In this document: piece after piece, positions 43,522 to 53,045 of the stretch
Layout of the letters: each line of letters opens with the position of its first letter
Position numbering within the stretch: position 1 is the stretch's first letter
Source: Acinetobacter sp. XH1741
GTDB lineage: Bacteria > Pseudomonadota > Gammaproteobacteria > Pseudomonadales > Moraxellaceae
Assembly: GCF_041021895.1 (NCBI RefSeq)
Contig: NZ_CP157428.1
Location: 2,976,001-3,040,000 of the forward strand
Length of the DNA stretch: 64,000 bases
Direction of reading: 5' to 3'
Notes under the pieces: generated by a model
What the model was told of the DNA's origin: nothing
Database searches by the model: none
Seen by the model: the letters and a program-made list of their open reading frames with translations, nothing else
Position numbers and translations under genes: made by a program

Positions 43522-44426
43522 GATTCATCTCTTTGAAAAGACTCAAAATCTTGGTTCCAACCCAGTTTGGTACGACAAGCCATATAGAAATCATAACCAG
43601 GTGGGTGTAATAAACTTAATTTAAATGGATGTTTACGGATGTGCAAACTATCGCCAACATTGAGGGAGACACTGTGTTGACCATCTGCGCTCACCATCGG
43701 TAACACACGATTTTCGCGAATGACGATTTTAATTTCACTTTGCCCACCCACAACAATTGGGCGAGAAGATAATGTATGGGGGTGCATAGGCACTAATGCA
43801 ATAGCATCCATACTCGGATGTAAAATTGGGCCACCGCCCGATAATGCATAAGCAGTCGATCCAGTCGGCGTCGAAACAATTAAACCATCACTATGCTGAC
43901 GGTAAACATATTGACCATCAATATTGAGTTCGAAGTCAATCATGTGTACTGACTTACCCGAATGCAGTACAACGTCATTTAATGCAATCGCATCATAAAT
44001 GACTTCACCATTGGTACGTACTTCCATTTCTAACAAGAAACGGCGGTCAAGCTGGAAATGACCTTGTAACACCTGATCAAGCTTAAAAATGGCTTCTGAA
44101 GGCTTAATATCAGTTAAAAAGCCTAAACGACCACGGTTAATACCAATGACAGGTGTATTATAACGTACTAAAGCTCTGGCAGCATGAAGTAACGAACCGT
44201 CACCCCCTACTACAATTACCAGATCAGCAACCTCACCTAATAGATGGCGACTGACGACTTGCGCATGATCATAGGGCACTAATTCGGCAGTTTCCTGATC
44301 AAAAATGGGGTTTAGGCCTAAACTTAGCAAATGGTCATGAATTAAACAGAGTGTTTCTACAACTGATGCTTTATCTGGTCGACCAATTAACCCGACGTTT
44401 CTGAAGGACTTATGTGAAATTTGCAC
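43518..44426 (-). CDS. nadK: NAD kinase
   Basis: 302 residues, starting at GTG 44426. The GGDG motif (VVGGDGSLLHAARALVRYN), INRGRLGFLTDI, ALNDVVLHSGKSVHMIDFELNIDG and DGLIVSTPTGSTAYALSGGGPI are all present. It phosphorylates NAD to NADP. It lies upstream of yeaC in a two-gene unit and is divergent from mrcB with 185 bp between. Confidence 0.97.
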   Translation of the reverse strand: MQISHKSFRNVGLIGRPDKASVVETLCLIHDHLLSLGLNPIFDQETAELVPYDHAQVVSRHLLGEVADLVIVVGGDGSLLHAARALVRYNTPVIGINRGRLGFLTDIKPSEAIFKLDQVLQGHFQLDRRFLLEMEVRTNGEVIYDAIALNDVVLHSGKSVHMIDFELNIDGQYVYRQHSDGLIVSTPTGSTAYALSGGGPILHPSMDAIALVPMHPHTLSSRPIVVGGQSEIKIVIRENRVLPMVSADGQHSVSLNVGDSLHIRKHPFKLSLLHPPGYDFYMACRTKLGWNQDFESFQRDES

Positions 44427-44611
44427 GAATGAGTAAGCTCCGCTGCGATTCTACGCTATCATAACATTAACCAGATTAATTTAAAAAAACATAACAACAA
44501 GATACTGTAAAATTCAATCTAAGTTTTCCATTTATTCACAGTTTTATCATTGCAAATTGATGACAAGCTATCGCATCATTAGCGTATTGTTTAGGGTTTT
44601 ATCTCATTTAT

Positions 44612-47008
44612 ATGAAGTTTGAACGTGGTATCGGTTTCTTTGCACTAATTTTTTCCATTTTGGTCATTGGTGCTTTTATTGCTCTTAGTATCTATCTGAT
44701 TCGTTTAGATAATATTATCCGTGAAAAATTTGAAGGACAACGCTGGGATATTCCTGCCAAGGTATTTGCTCGGCCTTTGGAAATTTATAATAATGCACCC
44801 ATCACGCAAGCAAATTTCACCCAAGAATTAAAATTATTAGGTTACAAAACTTCAAGTAATTATGACAAGTCAGGAACCTATGTTGCTCAAGGTAGCAACA
44901 TGTATGTACATACACGTGGTTTCGACTATGGTGATAGTGTCGAACCTGAACAAGTATTAGAACTCAGTTTTGCCAATGACCAAGTTACGGAAGTACGTAC
45001 AACTAAACCTTCTTCAACTGGTGTTGCGCGTTTAGAACCCTTATTGATTGGTGGGATTTATCCTCAGCATAATGAAGACCGCGTTCTCATCAAACTCAAC
45101 AGTGTTCCTAAACCACTGATTGAAGCTTTGATTTCTACAGAAGACCGCAACTTCTATCACCATCACGGTATTTCAATTCGCGGTACTGCTCGTGCATTAG
45201 TAAGTAACGTGACTGGTGGACGTCGCCAAGGTGGTTCAACCTTGACCCAGCAGTTGGTTAAAAACTTCTATTTAACACCTGAACGAACTTTAAAACGTAA
45301 AATTAATGAAGCGCTCATGGCTTTACTCATTGAGTTGCACTACAGCAAAGATGAGATTTTAGAAGCTTATTTAAATGAAGTAAATTTAGGCCAAAATGGT
45401 AACTATTCAATCAATGGTTATGGCTTGGCGTCACAGTTTTATTTTGGTTTACCACTTCGTGAATTGAGTGTTGCTCAACAAGCCTATTTAGTTGGATTAG
45501 TACAAGGACCATCGTTATATAACCCTTGGAAAAACCCTGAAGGTGCAAAAAATCGCCGTGATACGGTATTAAATAATATGCGTGTAATGGGTTATTTAAC
45601 TCAAGCAGAATATGAAACTGAAATTGCACGCCCTCTAAATGTTCTAAGTAAACCAAGCTTAGGTCCTGCAAAATTCCCTGACTTTTTAGATTTGGTACGC
45701 CGTCAGTTACGTACTGAATATCAAGAAAGTGATTTAACAAATCAAGGATTACGTATTTTTACGACCTTGGACCCAATTGCTCAAACTCAAGTTCAAGATG
45801 CATTTAAAGCATCTGTAGAACGTCTTGCTCAAAGCAACCCTGCTCGCCTGAAAAACTTGCAAGGCGCTGTTCTCATTGCTCATCCTGAAAATGGTGAATT
45901 GATTGCAGCGGTCGGCTCAACTCAGGACTTTACCGGTTTTAACCGTGCCTTAGATGCAAAACGCCAAGTTGGTTCATTATTAAAACCAGTTATTTATTTA
46001 AGCGCAATGGAGTCAGGACGTTATAACTGGGCAAGCCAAATCGAAGATGCGCCAATTAGTGTCCCTGTAGATGGTGGCAAAAGCTGGACACCAAAAAACT
46101 ATAGTGGTGGTGGACATGGCGTAGTGAGTTTAAGTGAAGCCTTAGCAAACTCTTATAACCTTTCTGCAGTACGCTTAGGTCAAGAGTTTGGACTGTCTAC
46201 ATTTACCAACAACTTAAGAAAATTTGGTGTCGATTCACCAATTCCTGCCTACCCTTCTATTTTCCTTGGTGCAGTTAATATGTCACCAATGGAAGTACTT
46301 AGCATTTATGAAAACTTTGCTACAGGCGGCTTTAAATATCCAACTCGTGCGATTCGTTCAGTCGTAGATGCCAATGGTCGTTTGCTTGATCGTTATGGCC
46401 TGAATGTTCAACAAACGATTGATCCAGCCGTGGGTTATATCATGAACTATGGTCTACAACAGGTCATGTCTTCAGGTACAGGGCGTGCGGCATACAGCAG
46501 TTTGTCTCCAGCTTTAAAATTGGCTGGTAAATCAGGTACAACTAACGATACACGTGATTCATGGTTTGCAGGTTACTCTGGTAACCATGTGGCTGTTGTG
46601 TGGTTAGGCTTGGATGACAACAAAGTGACTGGTTTGACAGGTTCATCTGGTGCATTACCTGTATGGATTAATGTGATGAAACAATTACGTCAAACACCAG
46701 TAAATCTACGTCAGCCAGACACTGTACAGTGGCAGTGGATTGACCGTGCATCAGGTGATTTATCGGCACAAGGTTGTGAAGGGGCAATGTATATTCCTAT
46801 GCTAATGCACACTGTTCCTCACCGAGCTACTGCATGTGGAGCGCCTCATTATCAAGTTGACCCAACATACGCACCACAAAGTGATAACACAGCACCAGCT
46901 TCTCAGCCGGATAATAGCGACAGCTATATTCGTGAAAGTGAAAACCAGATGCAACAAGATCTGTCGAATAACTCTCACGTAATTTCAAGTGGTAGTTATA
47001 ACAACTAA
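44612..47008 (+). CDS. mrcB: Penicillin-binding protein 1B
   Basis: 798 residues. A short cytoplasmic part and one transmembrane helix (about 8-30) are followed by a UB2H-like region (DIPAKVFARPLEIY). The glycosyltransferase domain has catalytic Glu in ISTEDRNFYHHHGIS and GGSTLTQQLVKNFYL. The transpeptidase has GSLLKP (SxxK), SYN in ANSYNLSAVRLG, and KSGTT. It polymerises and cross-links peptidoglycan. The C-terminal tail is polar and Ser/Asn-rich. It is followed by a TPR lipoprotein gene after 20 bp; that protein may be a partner. Confidence 0.96.
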   Translation: MKFERGIGFFALIFSILVIGAFIALSIYLIRLDNIIREKFEGQRWDIPAKVFARPLEIYNNAPITQANFTQELKLLGYKTSSNYDKSGTYVAQGSNMYVHTRGFDYGDSVEPEQVLELSFANDQVTEVRTTKPSSTGVARLEPLLIGGIYPQHNEDRVLIKLNSVPKPLIEALISTEDRNFYHHHGISIRGTARALVSNVTGGRRQGGSTLTQQLVKNFYLTPERTLKRKINEALMALLIELHYSKDEILEAYLNEVNLGQNGNYSINGYGLASQFYFGLPLRELSVAQQAYLVGLVQGPSLYNPWKNPEGAKNRRDTVLNNMRVMGYLTQAEYETEIARPLNVLSKPSLGPAKFPDFLDLVRRQLRTEYQESDLTNQGLRIFTTLDPIAQTQVQDAFKASVERLAQSNPARLKNLQGAVLIAHPENGELIAAVGSTQDFTGFNRALDAKRQVGSLLKPVIYLSAMESGRYNWASQIEDAPISVPVDGGKSWTPKNYSGGGHGVVSLSEALANSYNLSAVRLGQEFGLSTFTNNLRKFGVDSPIPAYPSIFLGAVNMSPMEVLSIYENFATGGFKYPTRAIRSVVDANGRLLDRYGLNVQQTIDPAVGYIMNYGLQQVMSSGTGRAAYSSLSPALKLAGKSGTTNDTRDSWFAGYSGNHVAVVWLGLDDNKVTGLTGSSGALPVWINVMKQLRQTPVNLRQPDTVQWQWIDRASGDLSAQGCEGAMYIPMLMHTVPHRATACGAPHYQVDPTYAPQSDNTAPASQPDNSDSYIRESENQMQQDLSNNSHVISSGSYNN

Positions 47009-47028
47009 GCGTTAACAGGAAATAGGAT

Positions 47029-47580
47029 ATGTTAAAGAAAGGTGTTTTTTATATTGGTGCTGTACTTATGGTCGGCTGTACTACTTTACCTGATCATTCA
47101 ACCCCAAAAGAGAAAACACCACCTGTTGCTGAAAAAAAGAATGTTGAGACGCCATCTGGTGTGAAAATTACACCTTATGATCATCCAGACATTCAACGAA
47201 AAAGTTTACAGGTGATTGTACCCCAGCAGAAAAAGCCTCAACGCTTTAATGAGGATGGAAGCCAATTACCTGCTTTTAAAACTTTAATGCAAAAAACTGA
47301 GCAAGCCTACAAAAACCAGCAATGGTCCGAAGCTGAACGCTATGCGCTTCAAGCACAGCGTTTAGCACCACAAGCAGCTGAAACTTATTTATTTCTTGCA
47401 CTCAGTGCAAATCATAAACAGCAATATTCTAATGCTGAGTCTCTTGCAAGACGTGGTTTAAGCTTTGCTCAGAGTCAAGCGATGAAAAAACAGCTTTGGC
47501 TCACTATTTTAAAAGCTGGTCAACAACGTAATAATCCAAAAACTGTTCAAGAAGCACAGCAAGCATTAAAAGCACTCTAG
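47029..47580 (+). CDS. TPR-containing lipoprotein, possibly a PBP1B partner
   Basis: 183 residues. It starts with a lipoprotein signal ending VLMVGC (Cys 17). The lipid-anchored linker is Pro/Lys-rich. Two TPR-like helical pairs follow (TEQAYKNQQWSEAERYALQAQRL, then LFLALSANHKQQYSNAESLARR). Spacing of 20 bp after mrcB suggests co-transcription. The position is that of LpoB-like activators in other species, but the sequence is not LpoB; a role with PBP1B is inference. Confidence 0.75.
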   Translation: MLKKGVFYIGAVLMVGCTTLPDHSTPKEKTPPVAEKKNVETPSGVKITPYDHPDIQRKSLQVIVPQQKKPQRFNEDGSQLPAFKTLMQKTEQAYKNQQWSEAERYALQAQRLAPQAAETYLFLALSANHKQQYSNAESLARRGLSFAQSQAMKKQLWLTILKAGQQRNNPKTVQEAQQALKAL

Positions 47581-47600
47581 CTTTTAATGCTTTTATTTTT
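47563..47600 (+). terminator. Terminator overlapping the end of the TPR lipoprotein gene
   Basis: A perfect 10-bp stem (GCATTAAAAG/CTTTTAATGC, 8-nt loop containing the stop codon) is followed by TTTTATTTTT. The first arm lies in the coding sequence. Confidence 0.8.
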
Positions 47601-47602
47601 CA

Positions 47603-48505
47603 TTAAAAATTACGAATACCTGCTAAGCCATATGCACCATGTTGCTGTGCTATGGCTAAATCATCAGGACTCATTCCACCTAAAGCAAATACCGGAATCT
47701 GGCATTTCTCGATTAAATCGGCTAAGCGCTCCCATCCTAATGCGGTTGCTTCTGGATGAGTCTCTGTTACTTTGACAGGACTTACAAAAACGGCATCACA
47801 ACCAATTTGCTGAGCATGTTGTAAAGACACCGCATCGTGACAAGCAGCAATAAAACGTACTCCTACCTCTAAATCACCTTTATGCAAGCTCATTAATTGG
47901 GACTGTTTAAGATGAACAGTCTTTATATGATTTTTTAAATCTGGTTTTAACTTTTGCCAAACATCAACATTAATGATTAATTTTGAAAGCTGATCTGTAT
48001 TTAAAAGAGCTAATTTTTCTAGATCTGCCTGATCCAAACTATCTTTTTCACTTCGCCAATACAATAAAGTTTCATCATTTTCAGCTAAAGTCAGTGTGGA
48101 ACTAATTTTAATAAAATGTGGCCAATACAATCTTTTTATGATGTCTTTATTGGCTTTCGGGAAGTTTAAGTGAAGTAGCTGTTCACGTGTGTACCACGTC
48201 CAAGGTTGATGAATAAGATTTAATAACTCATCTGGCACATAGCTATGAAATAGATGAAGGTTGACAATAATGTCATCATATTCATGGTGAATATAATCAA
48301 ATTGATGCCATTCTTTTAAACCAATACCGACTTCTTCATAAATCTCACGGCGACATGCTTCTTCGGGTATTTCACCCTGCTCAACTTTGCCACCAGGAAA
48401 TTCATGCTTTCCACTTTGATGCTGCTGTTCGCCACGCCATCCGACTAATATTTTTCCGCGATGAATTAAGATGGCTATTGCAACATCGACTACCGGTTTA
48501 GGCAT
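47603..48505 (-). CDS. Nudix hydrolase fused to a ThiE-like domain (MutT type)
   Basis: About 300 residues from ATG 48505; a GTG at 48517 is also possible. The Nudix box is GGKVEQGEIPEEACRREIYEEVGI with catalytic glutamates in REIYEE. The C-terminal ~130 residues resemble thiamine phosphate synthase (VRFIAACHDAVSLQHAQQIG, DAVFVSPVKVT, PVFALGGMSPDDL). Such fusions are known in gammaproteobacteria, where the N-terminal part is a MutT-like 8-oxo-dGTPase. Whether the ThiE half is catalytic is uncertain. Confidence 0.88.
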   Translation of the reverse strand: MPKPVVDVAIAILIHRGKILVGWRGEQQHQSGKHEFPGGKVEQGEIPEEACRREIYEEVGIGLKEWHQFDYIHHEYDDIIVNLHLFHSYVPDELLNLIHQPWTWYTREQLLHLNFPKANKDIIKRLYWPHFIKISSTLTLAENDETLLYWRSEKDSLDQADLEKLALLNTDQLSKLIINVDVWQKLKPDLKNHIKTVHLKQSQLMSLHKGDLEVGVRFIAACHDAVSLQHAQQIGCDAVFVSPVKVTETHPEATALGWERLADLIEKCQIPVFALGGMSPDDLAIAQQHGAYGLAGIRNF

Positions 48506-48575
48506 TTTTCTACTCACTCAAGTTTTTCACAAGTGTAAGCAAATTTTATCAATTTATAAAATTTTTAAAATCTCA

Positions 48576-48609
48576 TTGACAGATCTATTCGATAATGATT
48601 ATCATTTAA
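48576..48609 (+). promoter_or_regulatory. Fur-box-overlapped promoter of hemP
   Basis: TTGACA (48576-48581) and TATCAT (48600-48605) lie 18 bp apart, and a Fur-box-like string GATAATGATTATCATTTAA (48591-48609, 15 of 19 consensus positions) covers the -10 box. This is a classic iron-repression arrangement, 33 bp before the hemP ATG. Confidence 0.8.
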
Positions 48610-48641
48610 ATCGTTCAAGAATATACCACGGAGCACAACAA

Positions 48642-48812
48642 ATGAACGCACCTTTTAGCTTATTTACTCGTAACACTGATTCAGCTCATACCTTACCAAT
48701 GCTACATTCTAACAACCTATTTGCATTAGGTCGTGAAATCCGAATTATGCATGCTGGCGAGGAATACCGCTTACGCCTTACTCGCAACAACCGTCTTATT
48801 TTAACTAAATAA
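48642..48812 (+). CDS. hemP: Hemin uptake protein HemP
   Basis: 56 residues from ATG 48642. The C-terminal half (LFALGREIRIMHAGEEYRLR, then LTRNNRLILTK) is the HemP signature. It is the small protein that regulates or supports heme uptake in beta- and gammaproteobacteria. Longer in-frame starts upstream run through the Fur box and promoter, so they are rejected. It is not next to a heme-receptor gene here. Confidence 0.9.
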   Translation: MNAPFSLFTRNTDSAHTLPMLHSNNLFALGREIRIMHAGEEYRLRLTRNNRLILTK

Positions 48813-48859
48813 ATACGAGCCTCGCGTTTCAATAATATTCGTGGGAAAACAAAAAATGG

Positions 48860-48886
48860 ATAGCATGGGCAACCATGCTATTTTTG
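48860..48886 (+). terminator. Terminator between hemP and the sensor-kinase gene
   Basis: A 9-bp perfect stem (ATAGCATGG/CCATGCTAT, loop GCAA) is followed by TTTTTG. It overlaps the sensor-kinase stop codon. Confidence 0.8.
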
Positions 48887-50236
48887 TATTTCACGATTAA
48901 AAGGCAGTGTCACTTCAACTTTTAAACCACCTTGGCTTGCATGCATAAATTTCAGTTCCCCACCATGGAGTTGAATAATTTTTTTAGTAATCGACAGCCC
49001 CAATCCTGAGCCTTGCTGCTGAGTGCCTAATACTCGAAAAAAACGCTGTCCTAGACGCATTAAAACCTCATCATCTACCCCATTTCCTGTGTCTTCTATA
49101 GAAACTTTCAGTTGTTGCTGGTCTTGACTAAGTTCAACATGAATAAATCCTAACGTAGGACTATAGCGAATAGCGTTATCAAATAAATTCCTAAAAGCAA
49201 TGAACAATAATTCTTCGTTCGCAAACATTTTGGTTTCATTCGCCAAAATATTTGTCTCAATCACCATTTGTTTGGATTGAGCATCAATATCTACGGTTTC
49301 AATTGCTCTGGCCAATATATGATTTAAATCAATCACACTCTTAAAGAGTTCTGGCTGCTCAGTCTCATTAGGCTCCAAGCGAGCAAGAAGTAATAAATTT
49401 TCAAGAATTTTGGTACTTCTTGAAACATCTTCTTGTATCCGTTCAAAGTCCTGATCAAGCCCGGGAATATGCTGATATTTACGTTGCAAAACTTGAAGAC
49501 GCATTTGTATGGCAGATAAAGGCGAACGTAACTCATGTGAAGCATCTGCGGTAAAGCGTTGTTCAGCAACGAGTGCCCGCTGCAGCCTTGCAAGTAACTG
49601 ATTCAATGCATCTATGACCGGTTGAATCTCTGTAATAACGTCTGGGTCTTGAATAGGCTCTAAATTTGATGCAGTTTTTTGAGCAATACGTTTAGAGAGT
49701 AGATTTAGCGCAGCCAATTGTTGTTCTGTGCGCCAACTTACAATAACCCATTGTAAAAGCCAGAATAAAACCATAAGACCACTGTATCCGGCGAGCGCTT
49801 TGAGCACTTCTTCAATGCGTGTACTCATTGGCTGAAAAACTTCAACTTGTAGCTTTGAATCTTTTTGTTGTGTGGCCAGACTACGCCATAACTGGCCATC
49901 GAACCAAAAGTATGAAAAACCTGTTGATAAGTTGCCTTGTTTAAAAAGCTCATACTGATAGGTATGAGAATGGGTTAGCACTTGGCCTGAGTTTAATAAT
50001 TCATACTGGATATCAAATTCATCACTGAGCTGATCAAACTGCTTCATAGAATGTTTAGAGAGATCAGAAACCAGCAAAGTATCTGAAATTTCATCCATAA
50101 TTTCATCTTGCACAGACATGTTGTGATAAATCGAAAATATGGTGAGTAAGCTTAAAGCGAGCAGCCCCACCACGATACTGCTCCACATCGTGGTTTTGAC
50201 TAATTGGGATTGCAAAGAGGAACGCTTGGATTTCAT
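48878..50236 (-). CDS. qseC: QseC-like sensor histidine kinase
   Basis: 452 residues. Two transmembrane segments (about 15-35 and 152-172) flank a periplasmic sensor. HisKA has the phosphorylated His in FTADASHELRSPLSAIQMRL. The ATPase has a N box (FRNLFDNAIRYSP), G1 (EDTGNGVDD) and G2 (GSGLGLSITKKII). The layout and the local match to the QseC family are good; the ligand is unknown. Its start overlaps the regulator gene's stop by 4 bp. Confidence 0.88.
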   Translation of the reverse strand: MKSKRSSLQSQLVKTTMWSSIVVGLLALSLLTIFSIYHNMSVQDEIMDEISDTLLVSDLSKHSMKQFDQLSDEFDIQYELLNSGQVLTHSHTYQYELFKQGNLSTGFSYFWFDGQLWRSLATQQKDSKLQVEVFQPMSTRIEEVLKALAGYSGLMVLFWLLQWVIVSWRTEQQLAALNLLSKRIAQKTASNLEPIQDPDVITEIQPVIDALNQLLARLQRALVAEQRFTADASHELRSPLSAIQMRLQVLQRKYQHIPGLDQDFERIQEDVSRSTKILENLLLLARLEPNETEQPELFKSVIDLNHILARAIETVDIDAQSKQMVIETNILANETKMFANEELLFIAFRNLFDNAIRYSPTLGFIHVELSQDQQQLKVSIEDTGNGVDDEVLMRLGQRFFRVLGTQQQGSGLGLSITKKIIQLHGGELKFMHASQGGLKVEVTLPFNREIQK

Positions 50237-50895
50237 TTTAAATCTCCCATACGGTAGCCTAACCCCCGTATGGTTTTAATACTGCTACTTCCGATTTTTT
50301 TGCGAAGTTGATAAATAAAGACTTCTATTGCATTACTTTCAATCTCATCACCCCATGCGTAGAGTGCTTCTTCTAATTGATCACGAGTAATAATATGTTC
50401 AGGATGAACCATGAGCTTGCGTAAGATTTGAAACTCTTTTGCGGTTAACTCAATAGAGTTTCCAGCAAATAATACAACTTTCGCTTGAGTATCGAGGTGT
50501 AGATTGCCCCATGTTAAAATCGATTGCTGACTTAAAGTTTGATTGCGTAATTGAGCACGAATTCGGGCAGATAACTCTTCTAGACTAAAAGGCTTAATCA
50601 AGTAATCATTTGCACCTAAATCCAGTCCCTCTACTCGGTCATGAATGCTGTCACGTGCTGTAATAAAAATTACTGGTACATTTTTTTGTTTATAGCGTAC
50701 CGTTGTTAAGACTTTTTCACCTGCTAGTTGAGGTAAACCTCGATCAAGCAAAATACAGTCATAGTCGTGCTGCTCAATTGCAGTAAGTGCATAATCACCT
50801 CTTTCAACCCAATCGACTTGATAACCATCTAATTCTAACCAAGATTGAATACTTTCCGCTTGAGAGCGATCATCTTCTGCAAGCAAAATTCTCAT
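50233..50895 (-). CDS. qseB: OmpR-family response regulator (QseB-like)
   Basis: 220 residues. The receiver has acidic DD (LLAEDDRSQ), phosphoacceptor Asp in YDCILLDRGLPQ, Thr in VIFITARDS and Lys in DYLIKPFS. The C-terminal winged helix ends with IKTIRGLGYRMG. It forms a two-gene operon with the sensor kinase, and the order regulator-then-kinase with ATGA overlap is standard. Confidence 0.92.
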   Translation of the reverse strand: MRILLAEDDRSQAESIQSWLELDGYQVDWVERGDYALTAIEQHDYDCILLDRGLPQLAGEKVLTTVRYKQKNVPVIFITARDSIHDRVEGLDLGANDYLIKPFSLEELSARIRAQLRNQTLSQQSILTWGNLHLDTQAKVVLFAGNSIELTAKEFQILRKLMVHPEHIITRDQLEEALYAWGDEIESNAIEVFIYQLRKKIGSSSIKTIRGLGYRMGDLK

Positions 50896-50940
50896 CTATT
50901 TTTCCTGTTATATCCTAATTTGATGTTGCCAAGCCTTTAT

Positions 50941-50973
50941 AAAAAAAGCAAAGCCGCATGATTTAAATGCGGC
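50941..50973 (-). terminator. Terminator of the GspE-like gene
   Basis: A 7-bp GC-rich stem (GCCGCAT/ATGCGGC) with a 7-nt loop is followed on the minus strand by a TTTGCTTTTTTT tract. It lies about 27 bp after the stop codon. Confidence 0.85.
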
Positions 50974-50999
50974 CAAAAAAAGATAAATCTTAAGAAAAT

Positions 51000-52757
51000 T
51001 TAGTTTAATGGTACTACCCGTAATACCTCTTCTAAAGTGGTAAGCCCTTCAATCACTTTATGCGCTCCAGCAATTCTCAAAGGCTCGACACTTTCTTTTT
51101 TAGTTTGGTGTCTTAGTTCATTTAATGTCGCATGACTACCAATCAAATGCTTAAGCTCAAGACTAACTGGCATAAACTCATAAATACCAATTCGGCCTTT
51201 ATATCCCGTATGTCGACACTGTTCACACCCTACTGCTTGATAAACTTGTTCTGGCATTTCCATAATGTAGTCAAATGTTAGATGTTGCCATTCATCCTCA
51301 TTAATATGAGTTTGTTGCTTACAGTGCGGGCACAGTTGTCGTACTAAGCGCTGTGCCAATACACCTAAAATTGTGGCTGCTGTTAAAAAGGGTTGCACGC
51401 CTAAATCATGTAAACGGGTCAAACTAGAGGGCGCATCATTGGTGTGTAAAGTTGATAACACCAAGTGACCTGTGAGTGCAGCTTGAATGGCCATATTGGC
51501 AGTATCTTGGTCACGAATTTCCCCAATCATAATAATGTCTGGGTCTTGACGCATAAGCGCACGTACGCCATCAGCAAAGCCCAGATCAATGGCATTATTA
51601 ACCTGCATTTGGTTAAAACTCGGCTCTAGCATTTCAATCGGGTCTTCAATGGTACAGACATTGACCTGATCAGTTGCAAGCTGCTTTAAAGAAGAATATA
51701 GCGTGGTGGTTTTACCAGAACCCGTTGGACCAGTCACCAAAATAATGCCATGACTATTTTGCGTAATACGCTGCCATTGTTGTAATAAACACTGGTCAAA
51801 ACCCAATTGCTGAAAGGAACGTACTAATACATCTGGATCGAAAATACGCATAACCAATTTTTCACCAAACGCTGTTGGTAAGGTAGATAAACGGAGTTCC
51901 GTTTCTTGTCCTTTAGGTGTACGCGTTTTTAATCGGCCGTCTTGCGGCTTACGCTTTTCCGCTACATTTAAGCGCCCTAAAATTTTAATTCGAGAAATCA
52001 CGGCGGTCAGTGTATTTGAAGGCATGTTATAAATGGTGTGTAAAACGCCATCAATACGGAACCGAACTTTGCCATTATCTTTGCGCGGTTCCATATGAAT
52101 GTCACTGGCGCTTTGTTCAAACGCAAACTGTAAAATCCAGTCGACCAATTTCACAATATGCTGATCATTAGCATCTGGATTTTGGCTATCTCCCAGTTGT
52201 AAAAGTGCTTCTACACCTTTGTTATCACGGTCATGAGCTGCATCTTTCTGAGCTGAGTTTACTGCACGGCTAACTTGATAGTACTCTCGTAAATAACGTT
52301 GTAACTGTTCAGGATTAAGGAGTACCCGCTCAATTTTTTTGGGTGCCAAGCTCCGTTCGAGATTGTTTAGCCAATCTGTTCGAAAAGGTTGATCTGTTCC
52401 AATCACAATTCGGTCCGCATGAACTTCTACAGCTAAAATATGATTTCGGATCGCAAACTCTTGTGACATGACTTGAGTTAAAGCACTTACATCTGCCTTT
52501 AAAGGATCAATCACAAATAATGGTAATTTTGCTCGATCGGCAAACCATTGGCATAGACGGTTTAGACTTAAATGCGCTTGTACGTGCTGTTGGTCTTTTA
52601 AATTAAAATGAGCAATCCACTGTAATGGATGCCACTTGAGCTGGTCTTTTTGTCTATTCGTCGTTTGTACCAGTAATTTATCGCGCTCAGTGATACGGCC
52701 TTCTTGTAATAATTGTTCTAGACACCAATGTGTATCTATTTCTACATGTGCATTCAT
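51000..52757 (-). CDS. GspE/PilB-family secretion ATPase, orphan
   Basis: 585 residues. An N-terminal T2SSE-like domain (1-190) is followed by the ATPase core. Walker A is GPTGSGKT (343-350), the Asp box is IEDPIE (370-375), Walker B is QDPDIIMIGEIRD (404-416) and the His box is STLHTNDAPSSL. A four-cysteine zinc domain has Cys 476, 479, 511 and 514. It powers assembly of pilus or type II secretion pseudopilus. No gspF, pilC or pilD is nearby, and no pilin gene. It could serve the scattered T2SS, since gspL-gspM lie 36 kb away, or another system. Confidence 0.88.
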   Translation of the reverse strand: MNAHVEIDTHWCLEQLLQEGRITERDKLLVQTTNRQKDQLKWHPLQWIAHFNLKDQQHVQAHLSLNRLCQWFADRAKLPLFVIDPLKADVSALTQVMSQEFAIRNHILAVEVHADRIVIGTDQPFRTDWLNNLERSLAPKKIERVLLNPEQLQRYLREYYQVSRAVNSAQKDAAHDRDNKGVEALLQLGDSQNPDANDQHIVKLVDWILQFAFEQSASDIHMEPRKDNGKVRFRIDGVLHTIYNMPSNTLTAVISRIKILGRLNVAEKRKPQDGRLKTRTPKGQETELRLSTLPTAFGEKLVMRIFDPDVLVRSFQQLGFDQCLLQQWQRITQNSHGIILVTGPTGSGKTTTLYSSLKQLATDQVNVCTIEDPIEMLEPSFNQMQVNNAIDLGFADGVRALMRQDPDIIMIGEIRDQDTANMAIQAALTGHLVLSTLHTNDAPSSLTRLHDLGVQPFLTAATILGVLAQRLVRQLCPHCKQQTHINEDEWQHLTFDYIMEMPEQVYQAVGCEQCRHTGYKGRIGIYEFMPVSLELKHLIGSHATLNELRHQTKKESVEPLRIAGAHKVIEGLTTLEEVLRVVPLN

Positions 52758-53045
52758 GTGTTATCCCCAATATATTTTTATAATATAGCAGAGATATTTT
52801 AGATTTGAGGTTTGTGGCAATCGACAAAATCAGCTTTTAAATACCTTTTAACATCAAACAATTAAACCACTTCTCAACTTATAATTATTTTGTGTCCTAC
52901 ATCATATTTATAAAGATATTTATTCAGTTAGTTTGACTAAAAAAGAGACTATGATCTAGACAATAAAAAGCATAAACTGAAAAGTAATACATGGTTTCAA
53001 ATTGATTTATATCCACATATAACAATAAACCCAAGAGGAAGTAAT

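Noticed and set aside
45411..45740. 109-codon minus-strand frame within mrcB
   Set aside because: Antisense shadow of penicillin-binding protein 1B coding sequence.
48471..48641. Upstream extension of the hemP frame
   Set aside because: The extra 57 codons would run through the promoter and Fur box and overlap the Nudix gene start; the 56-aa form is the known HemP size.
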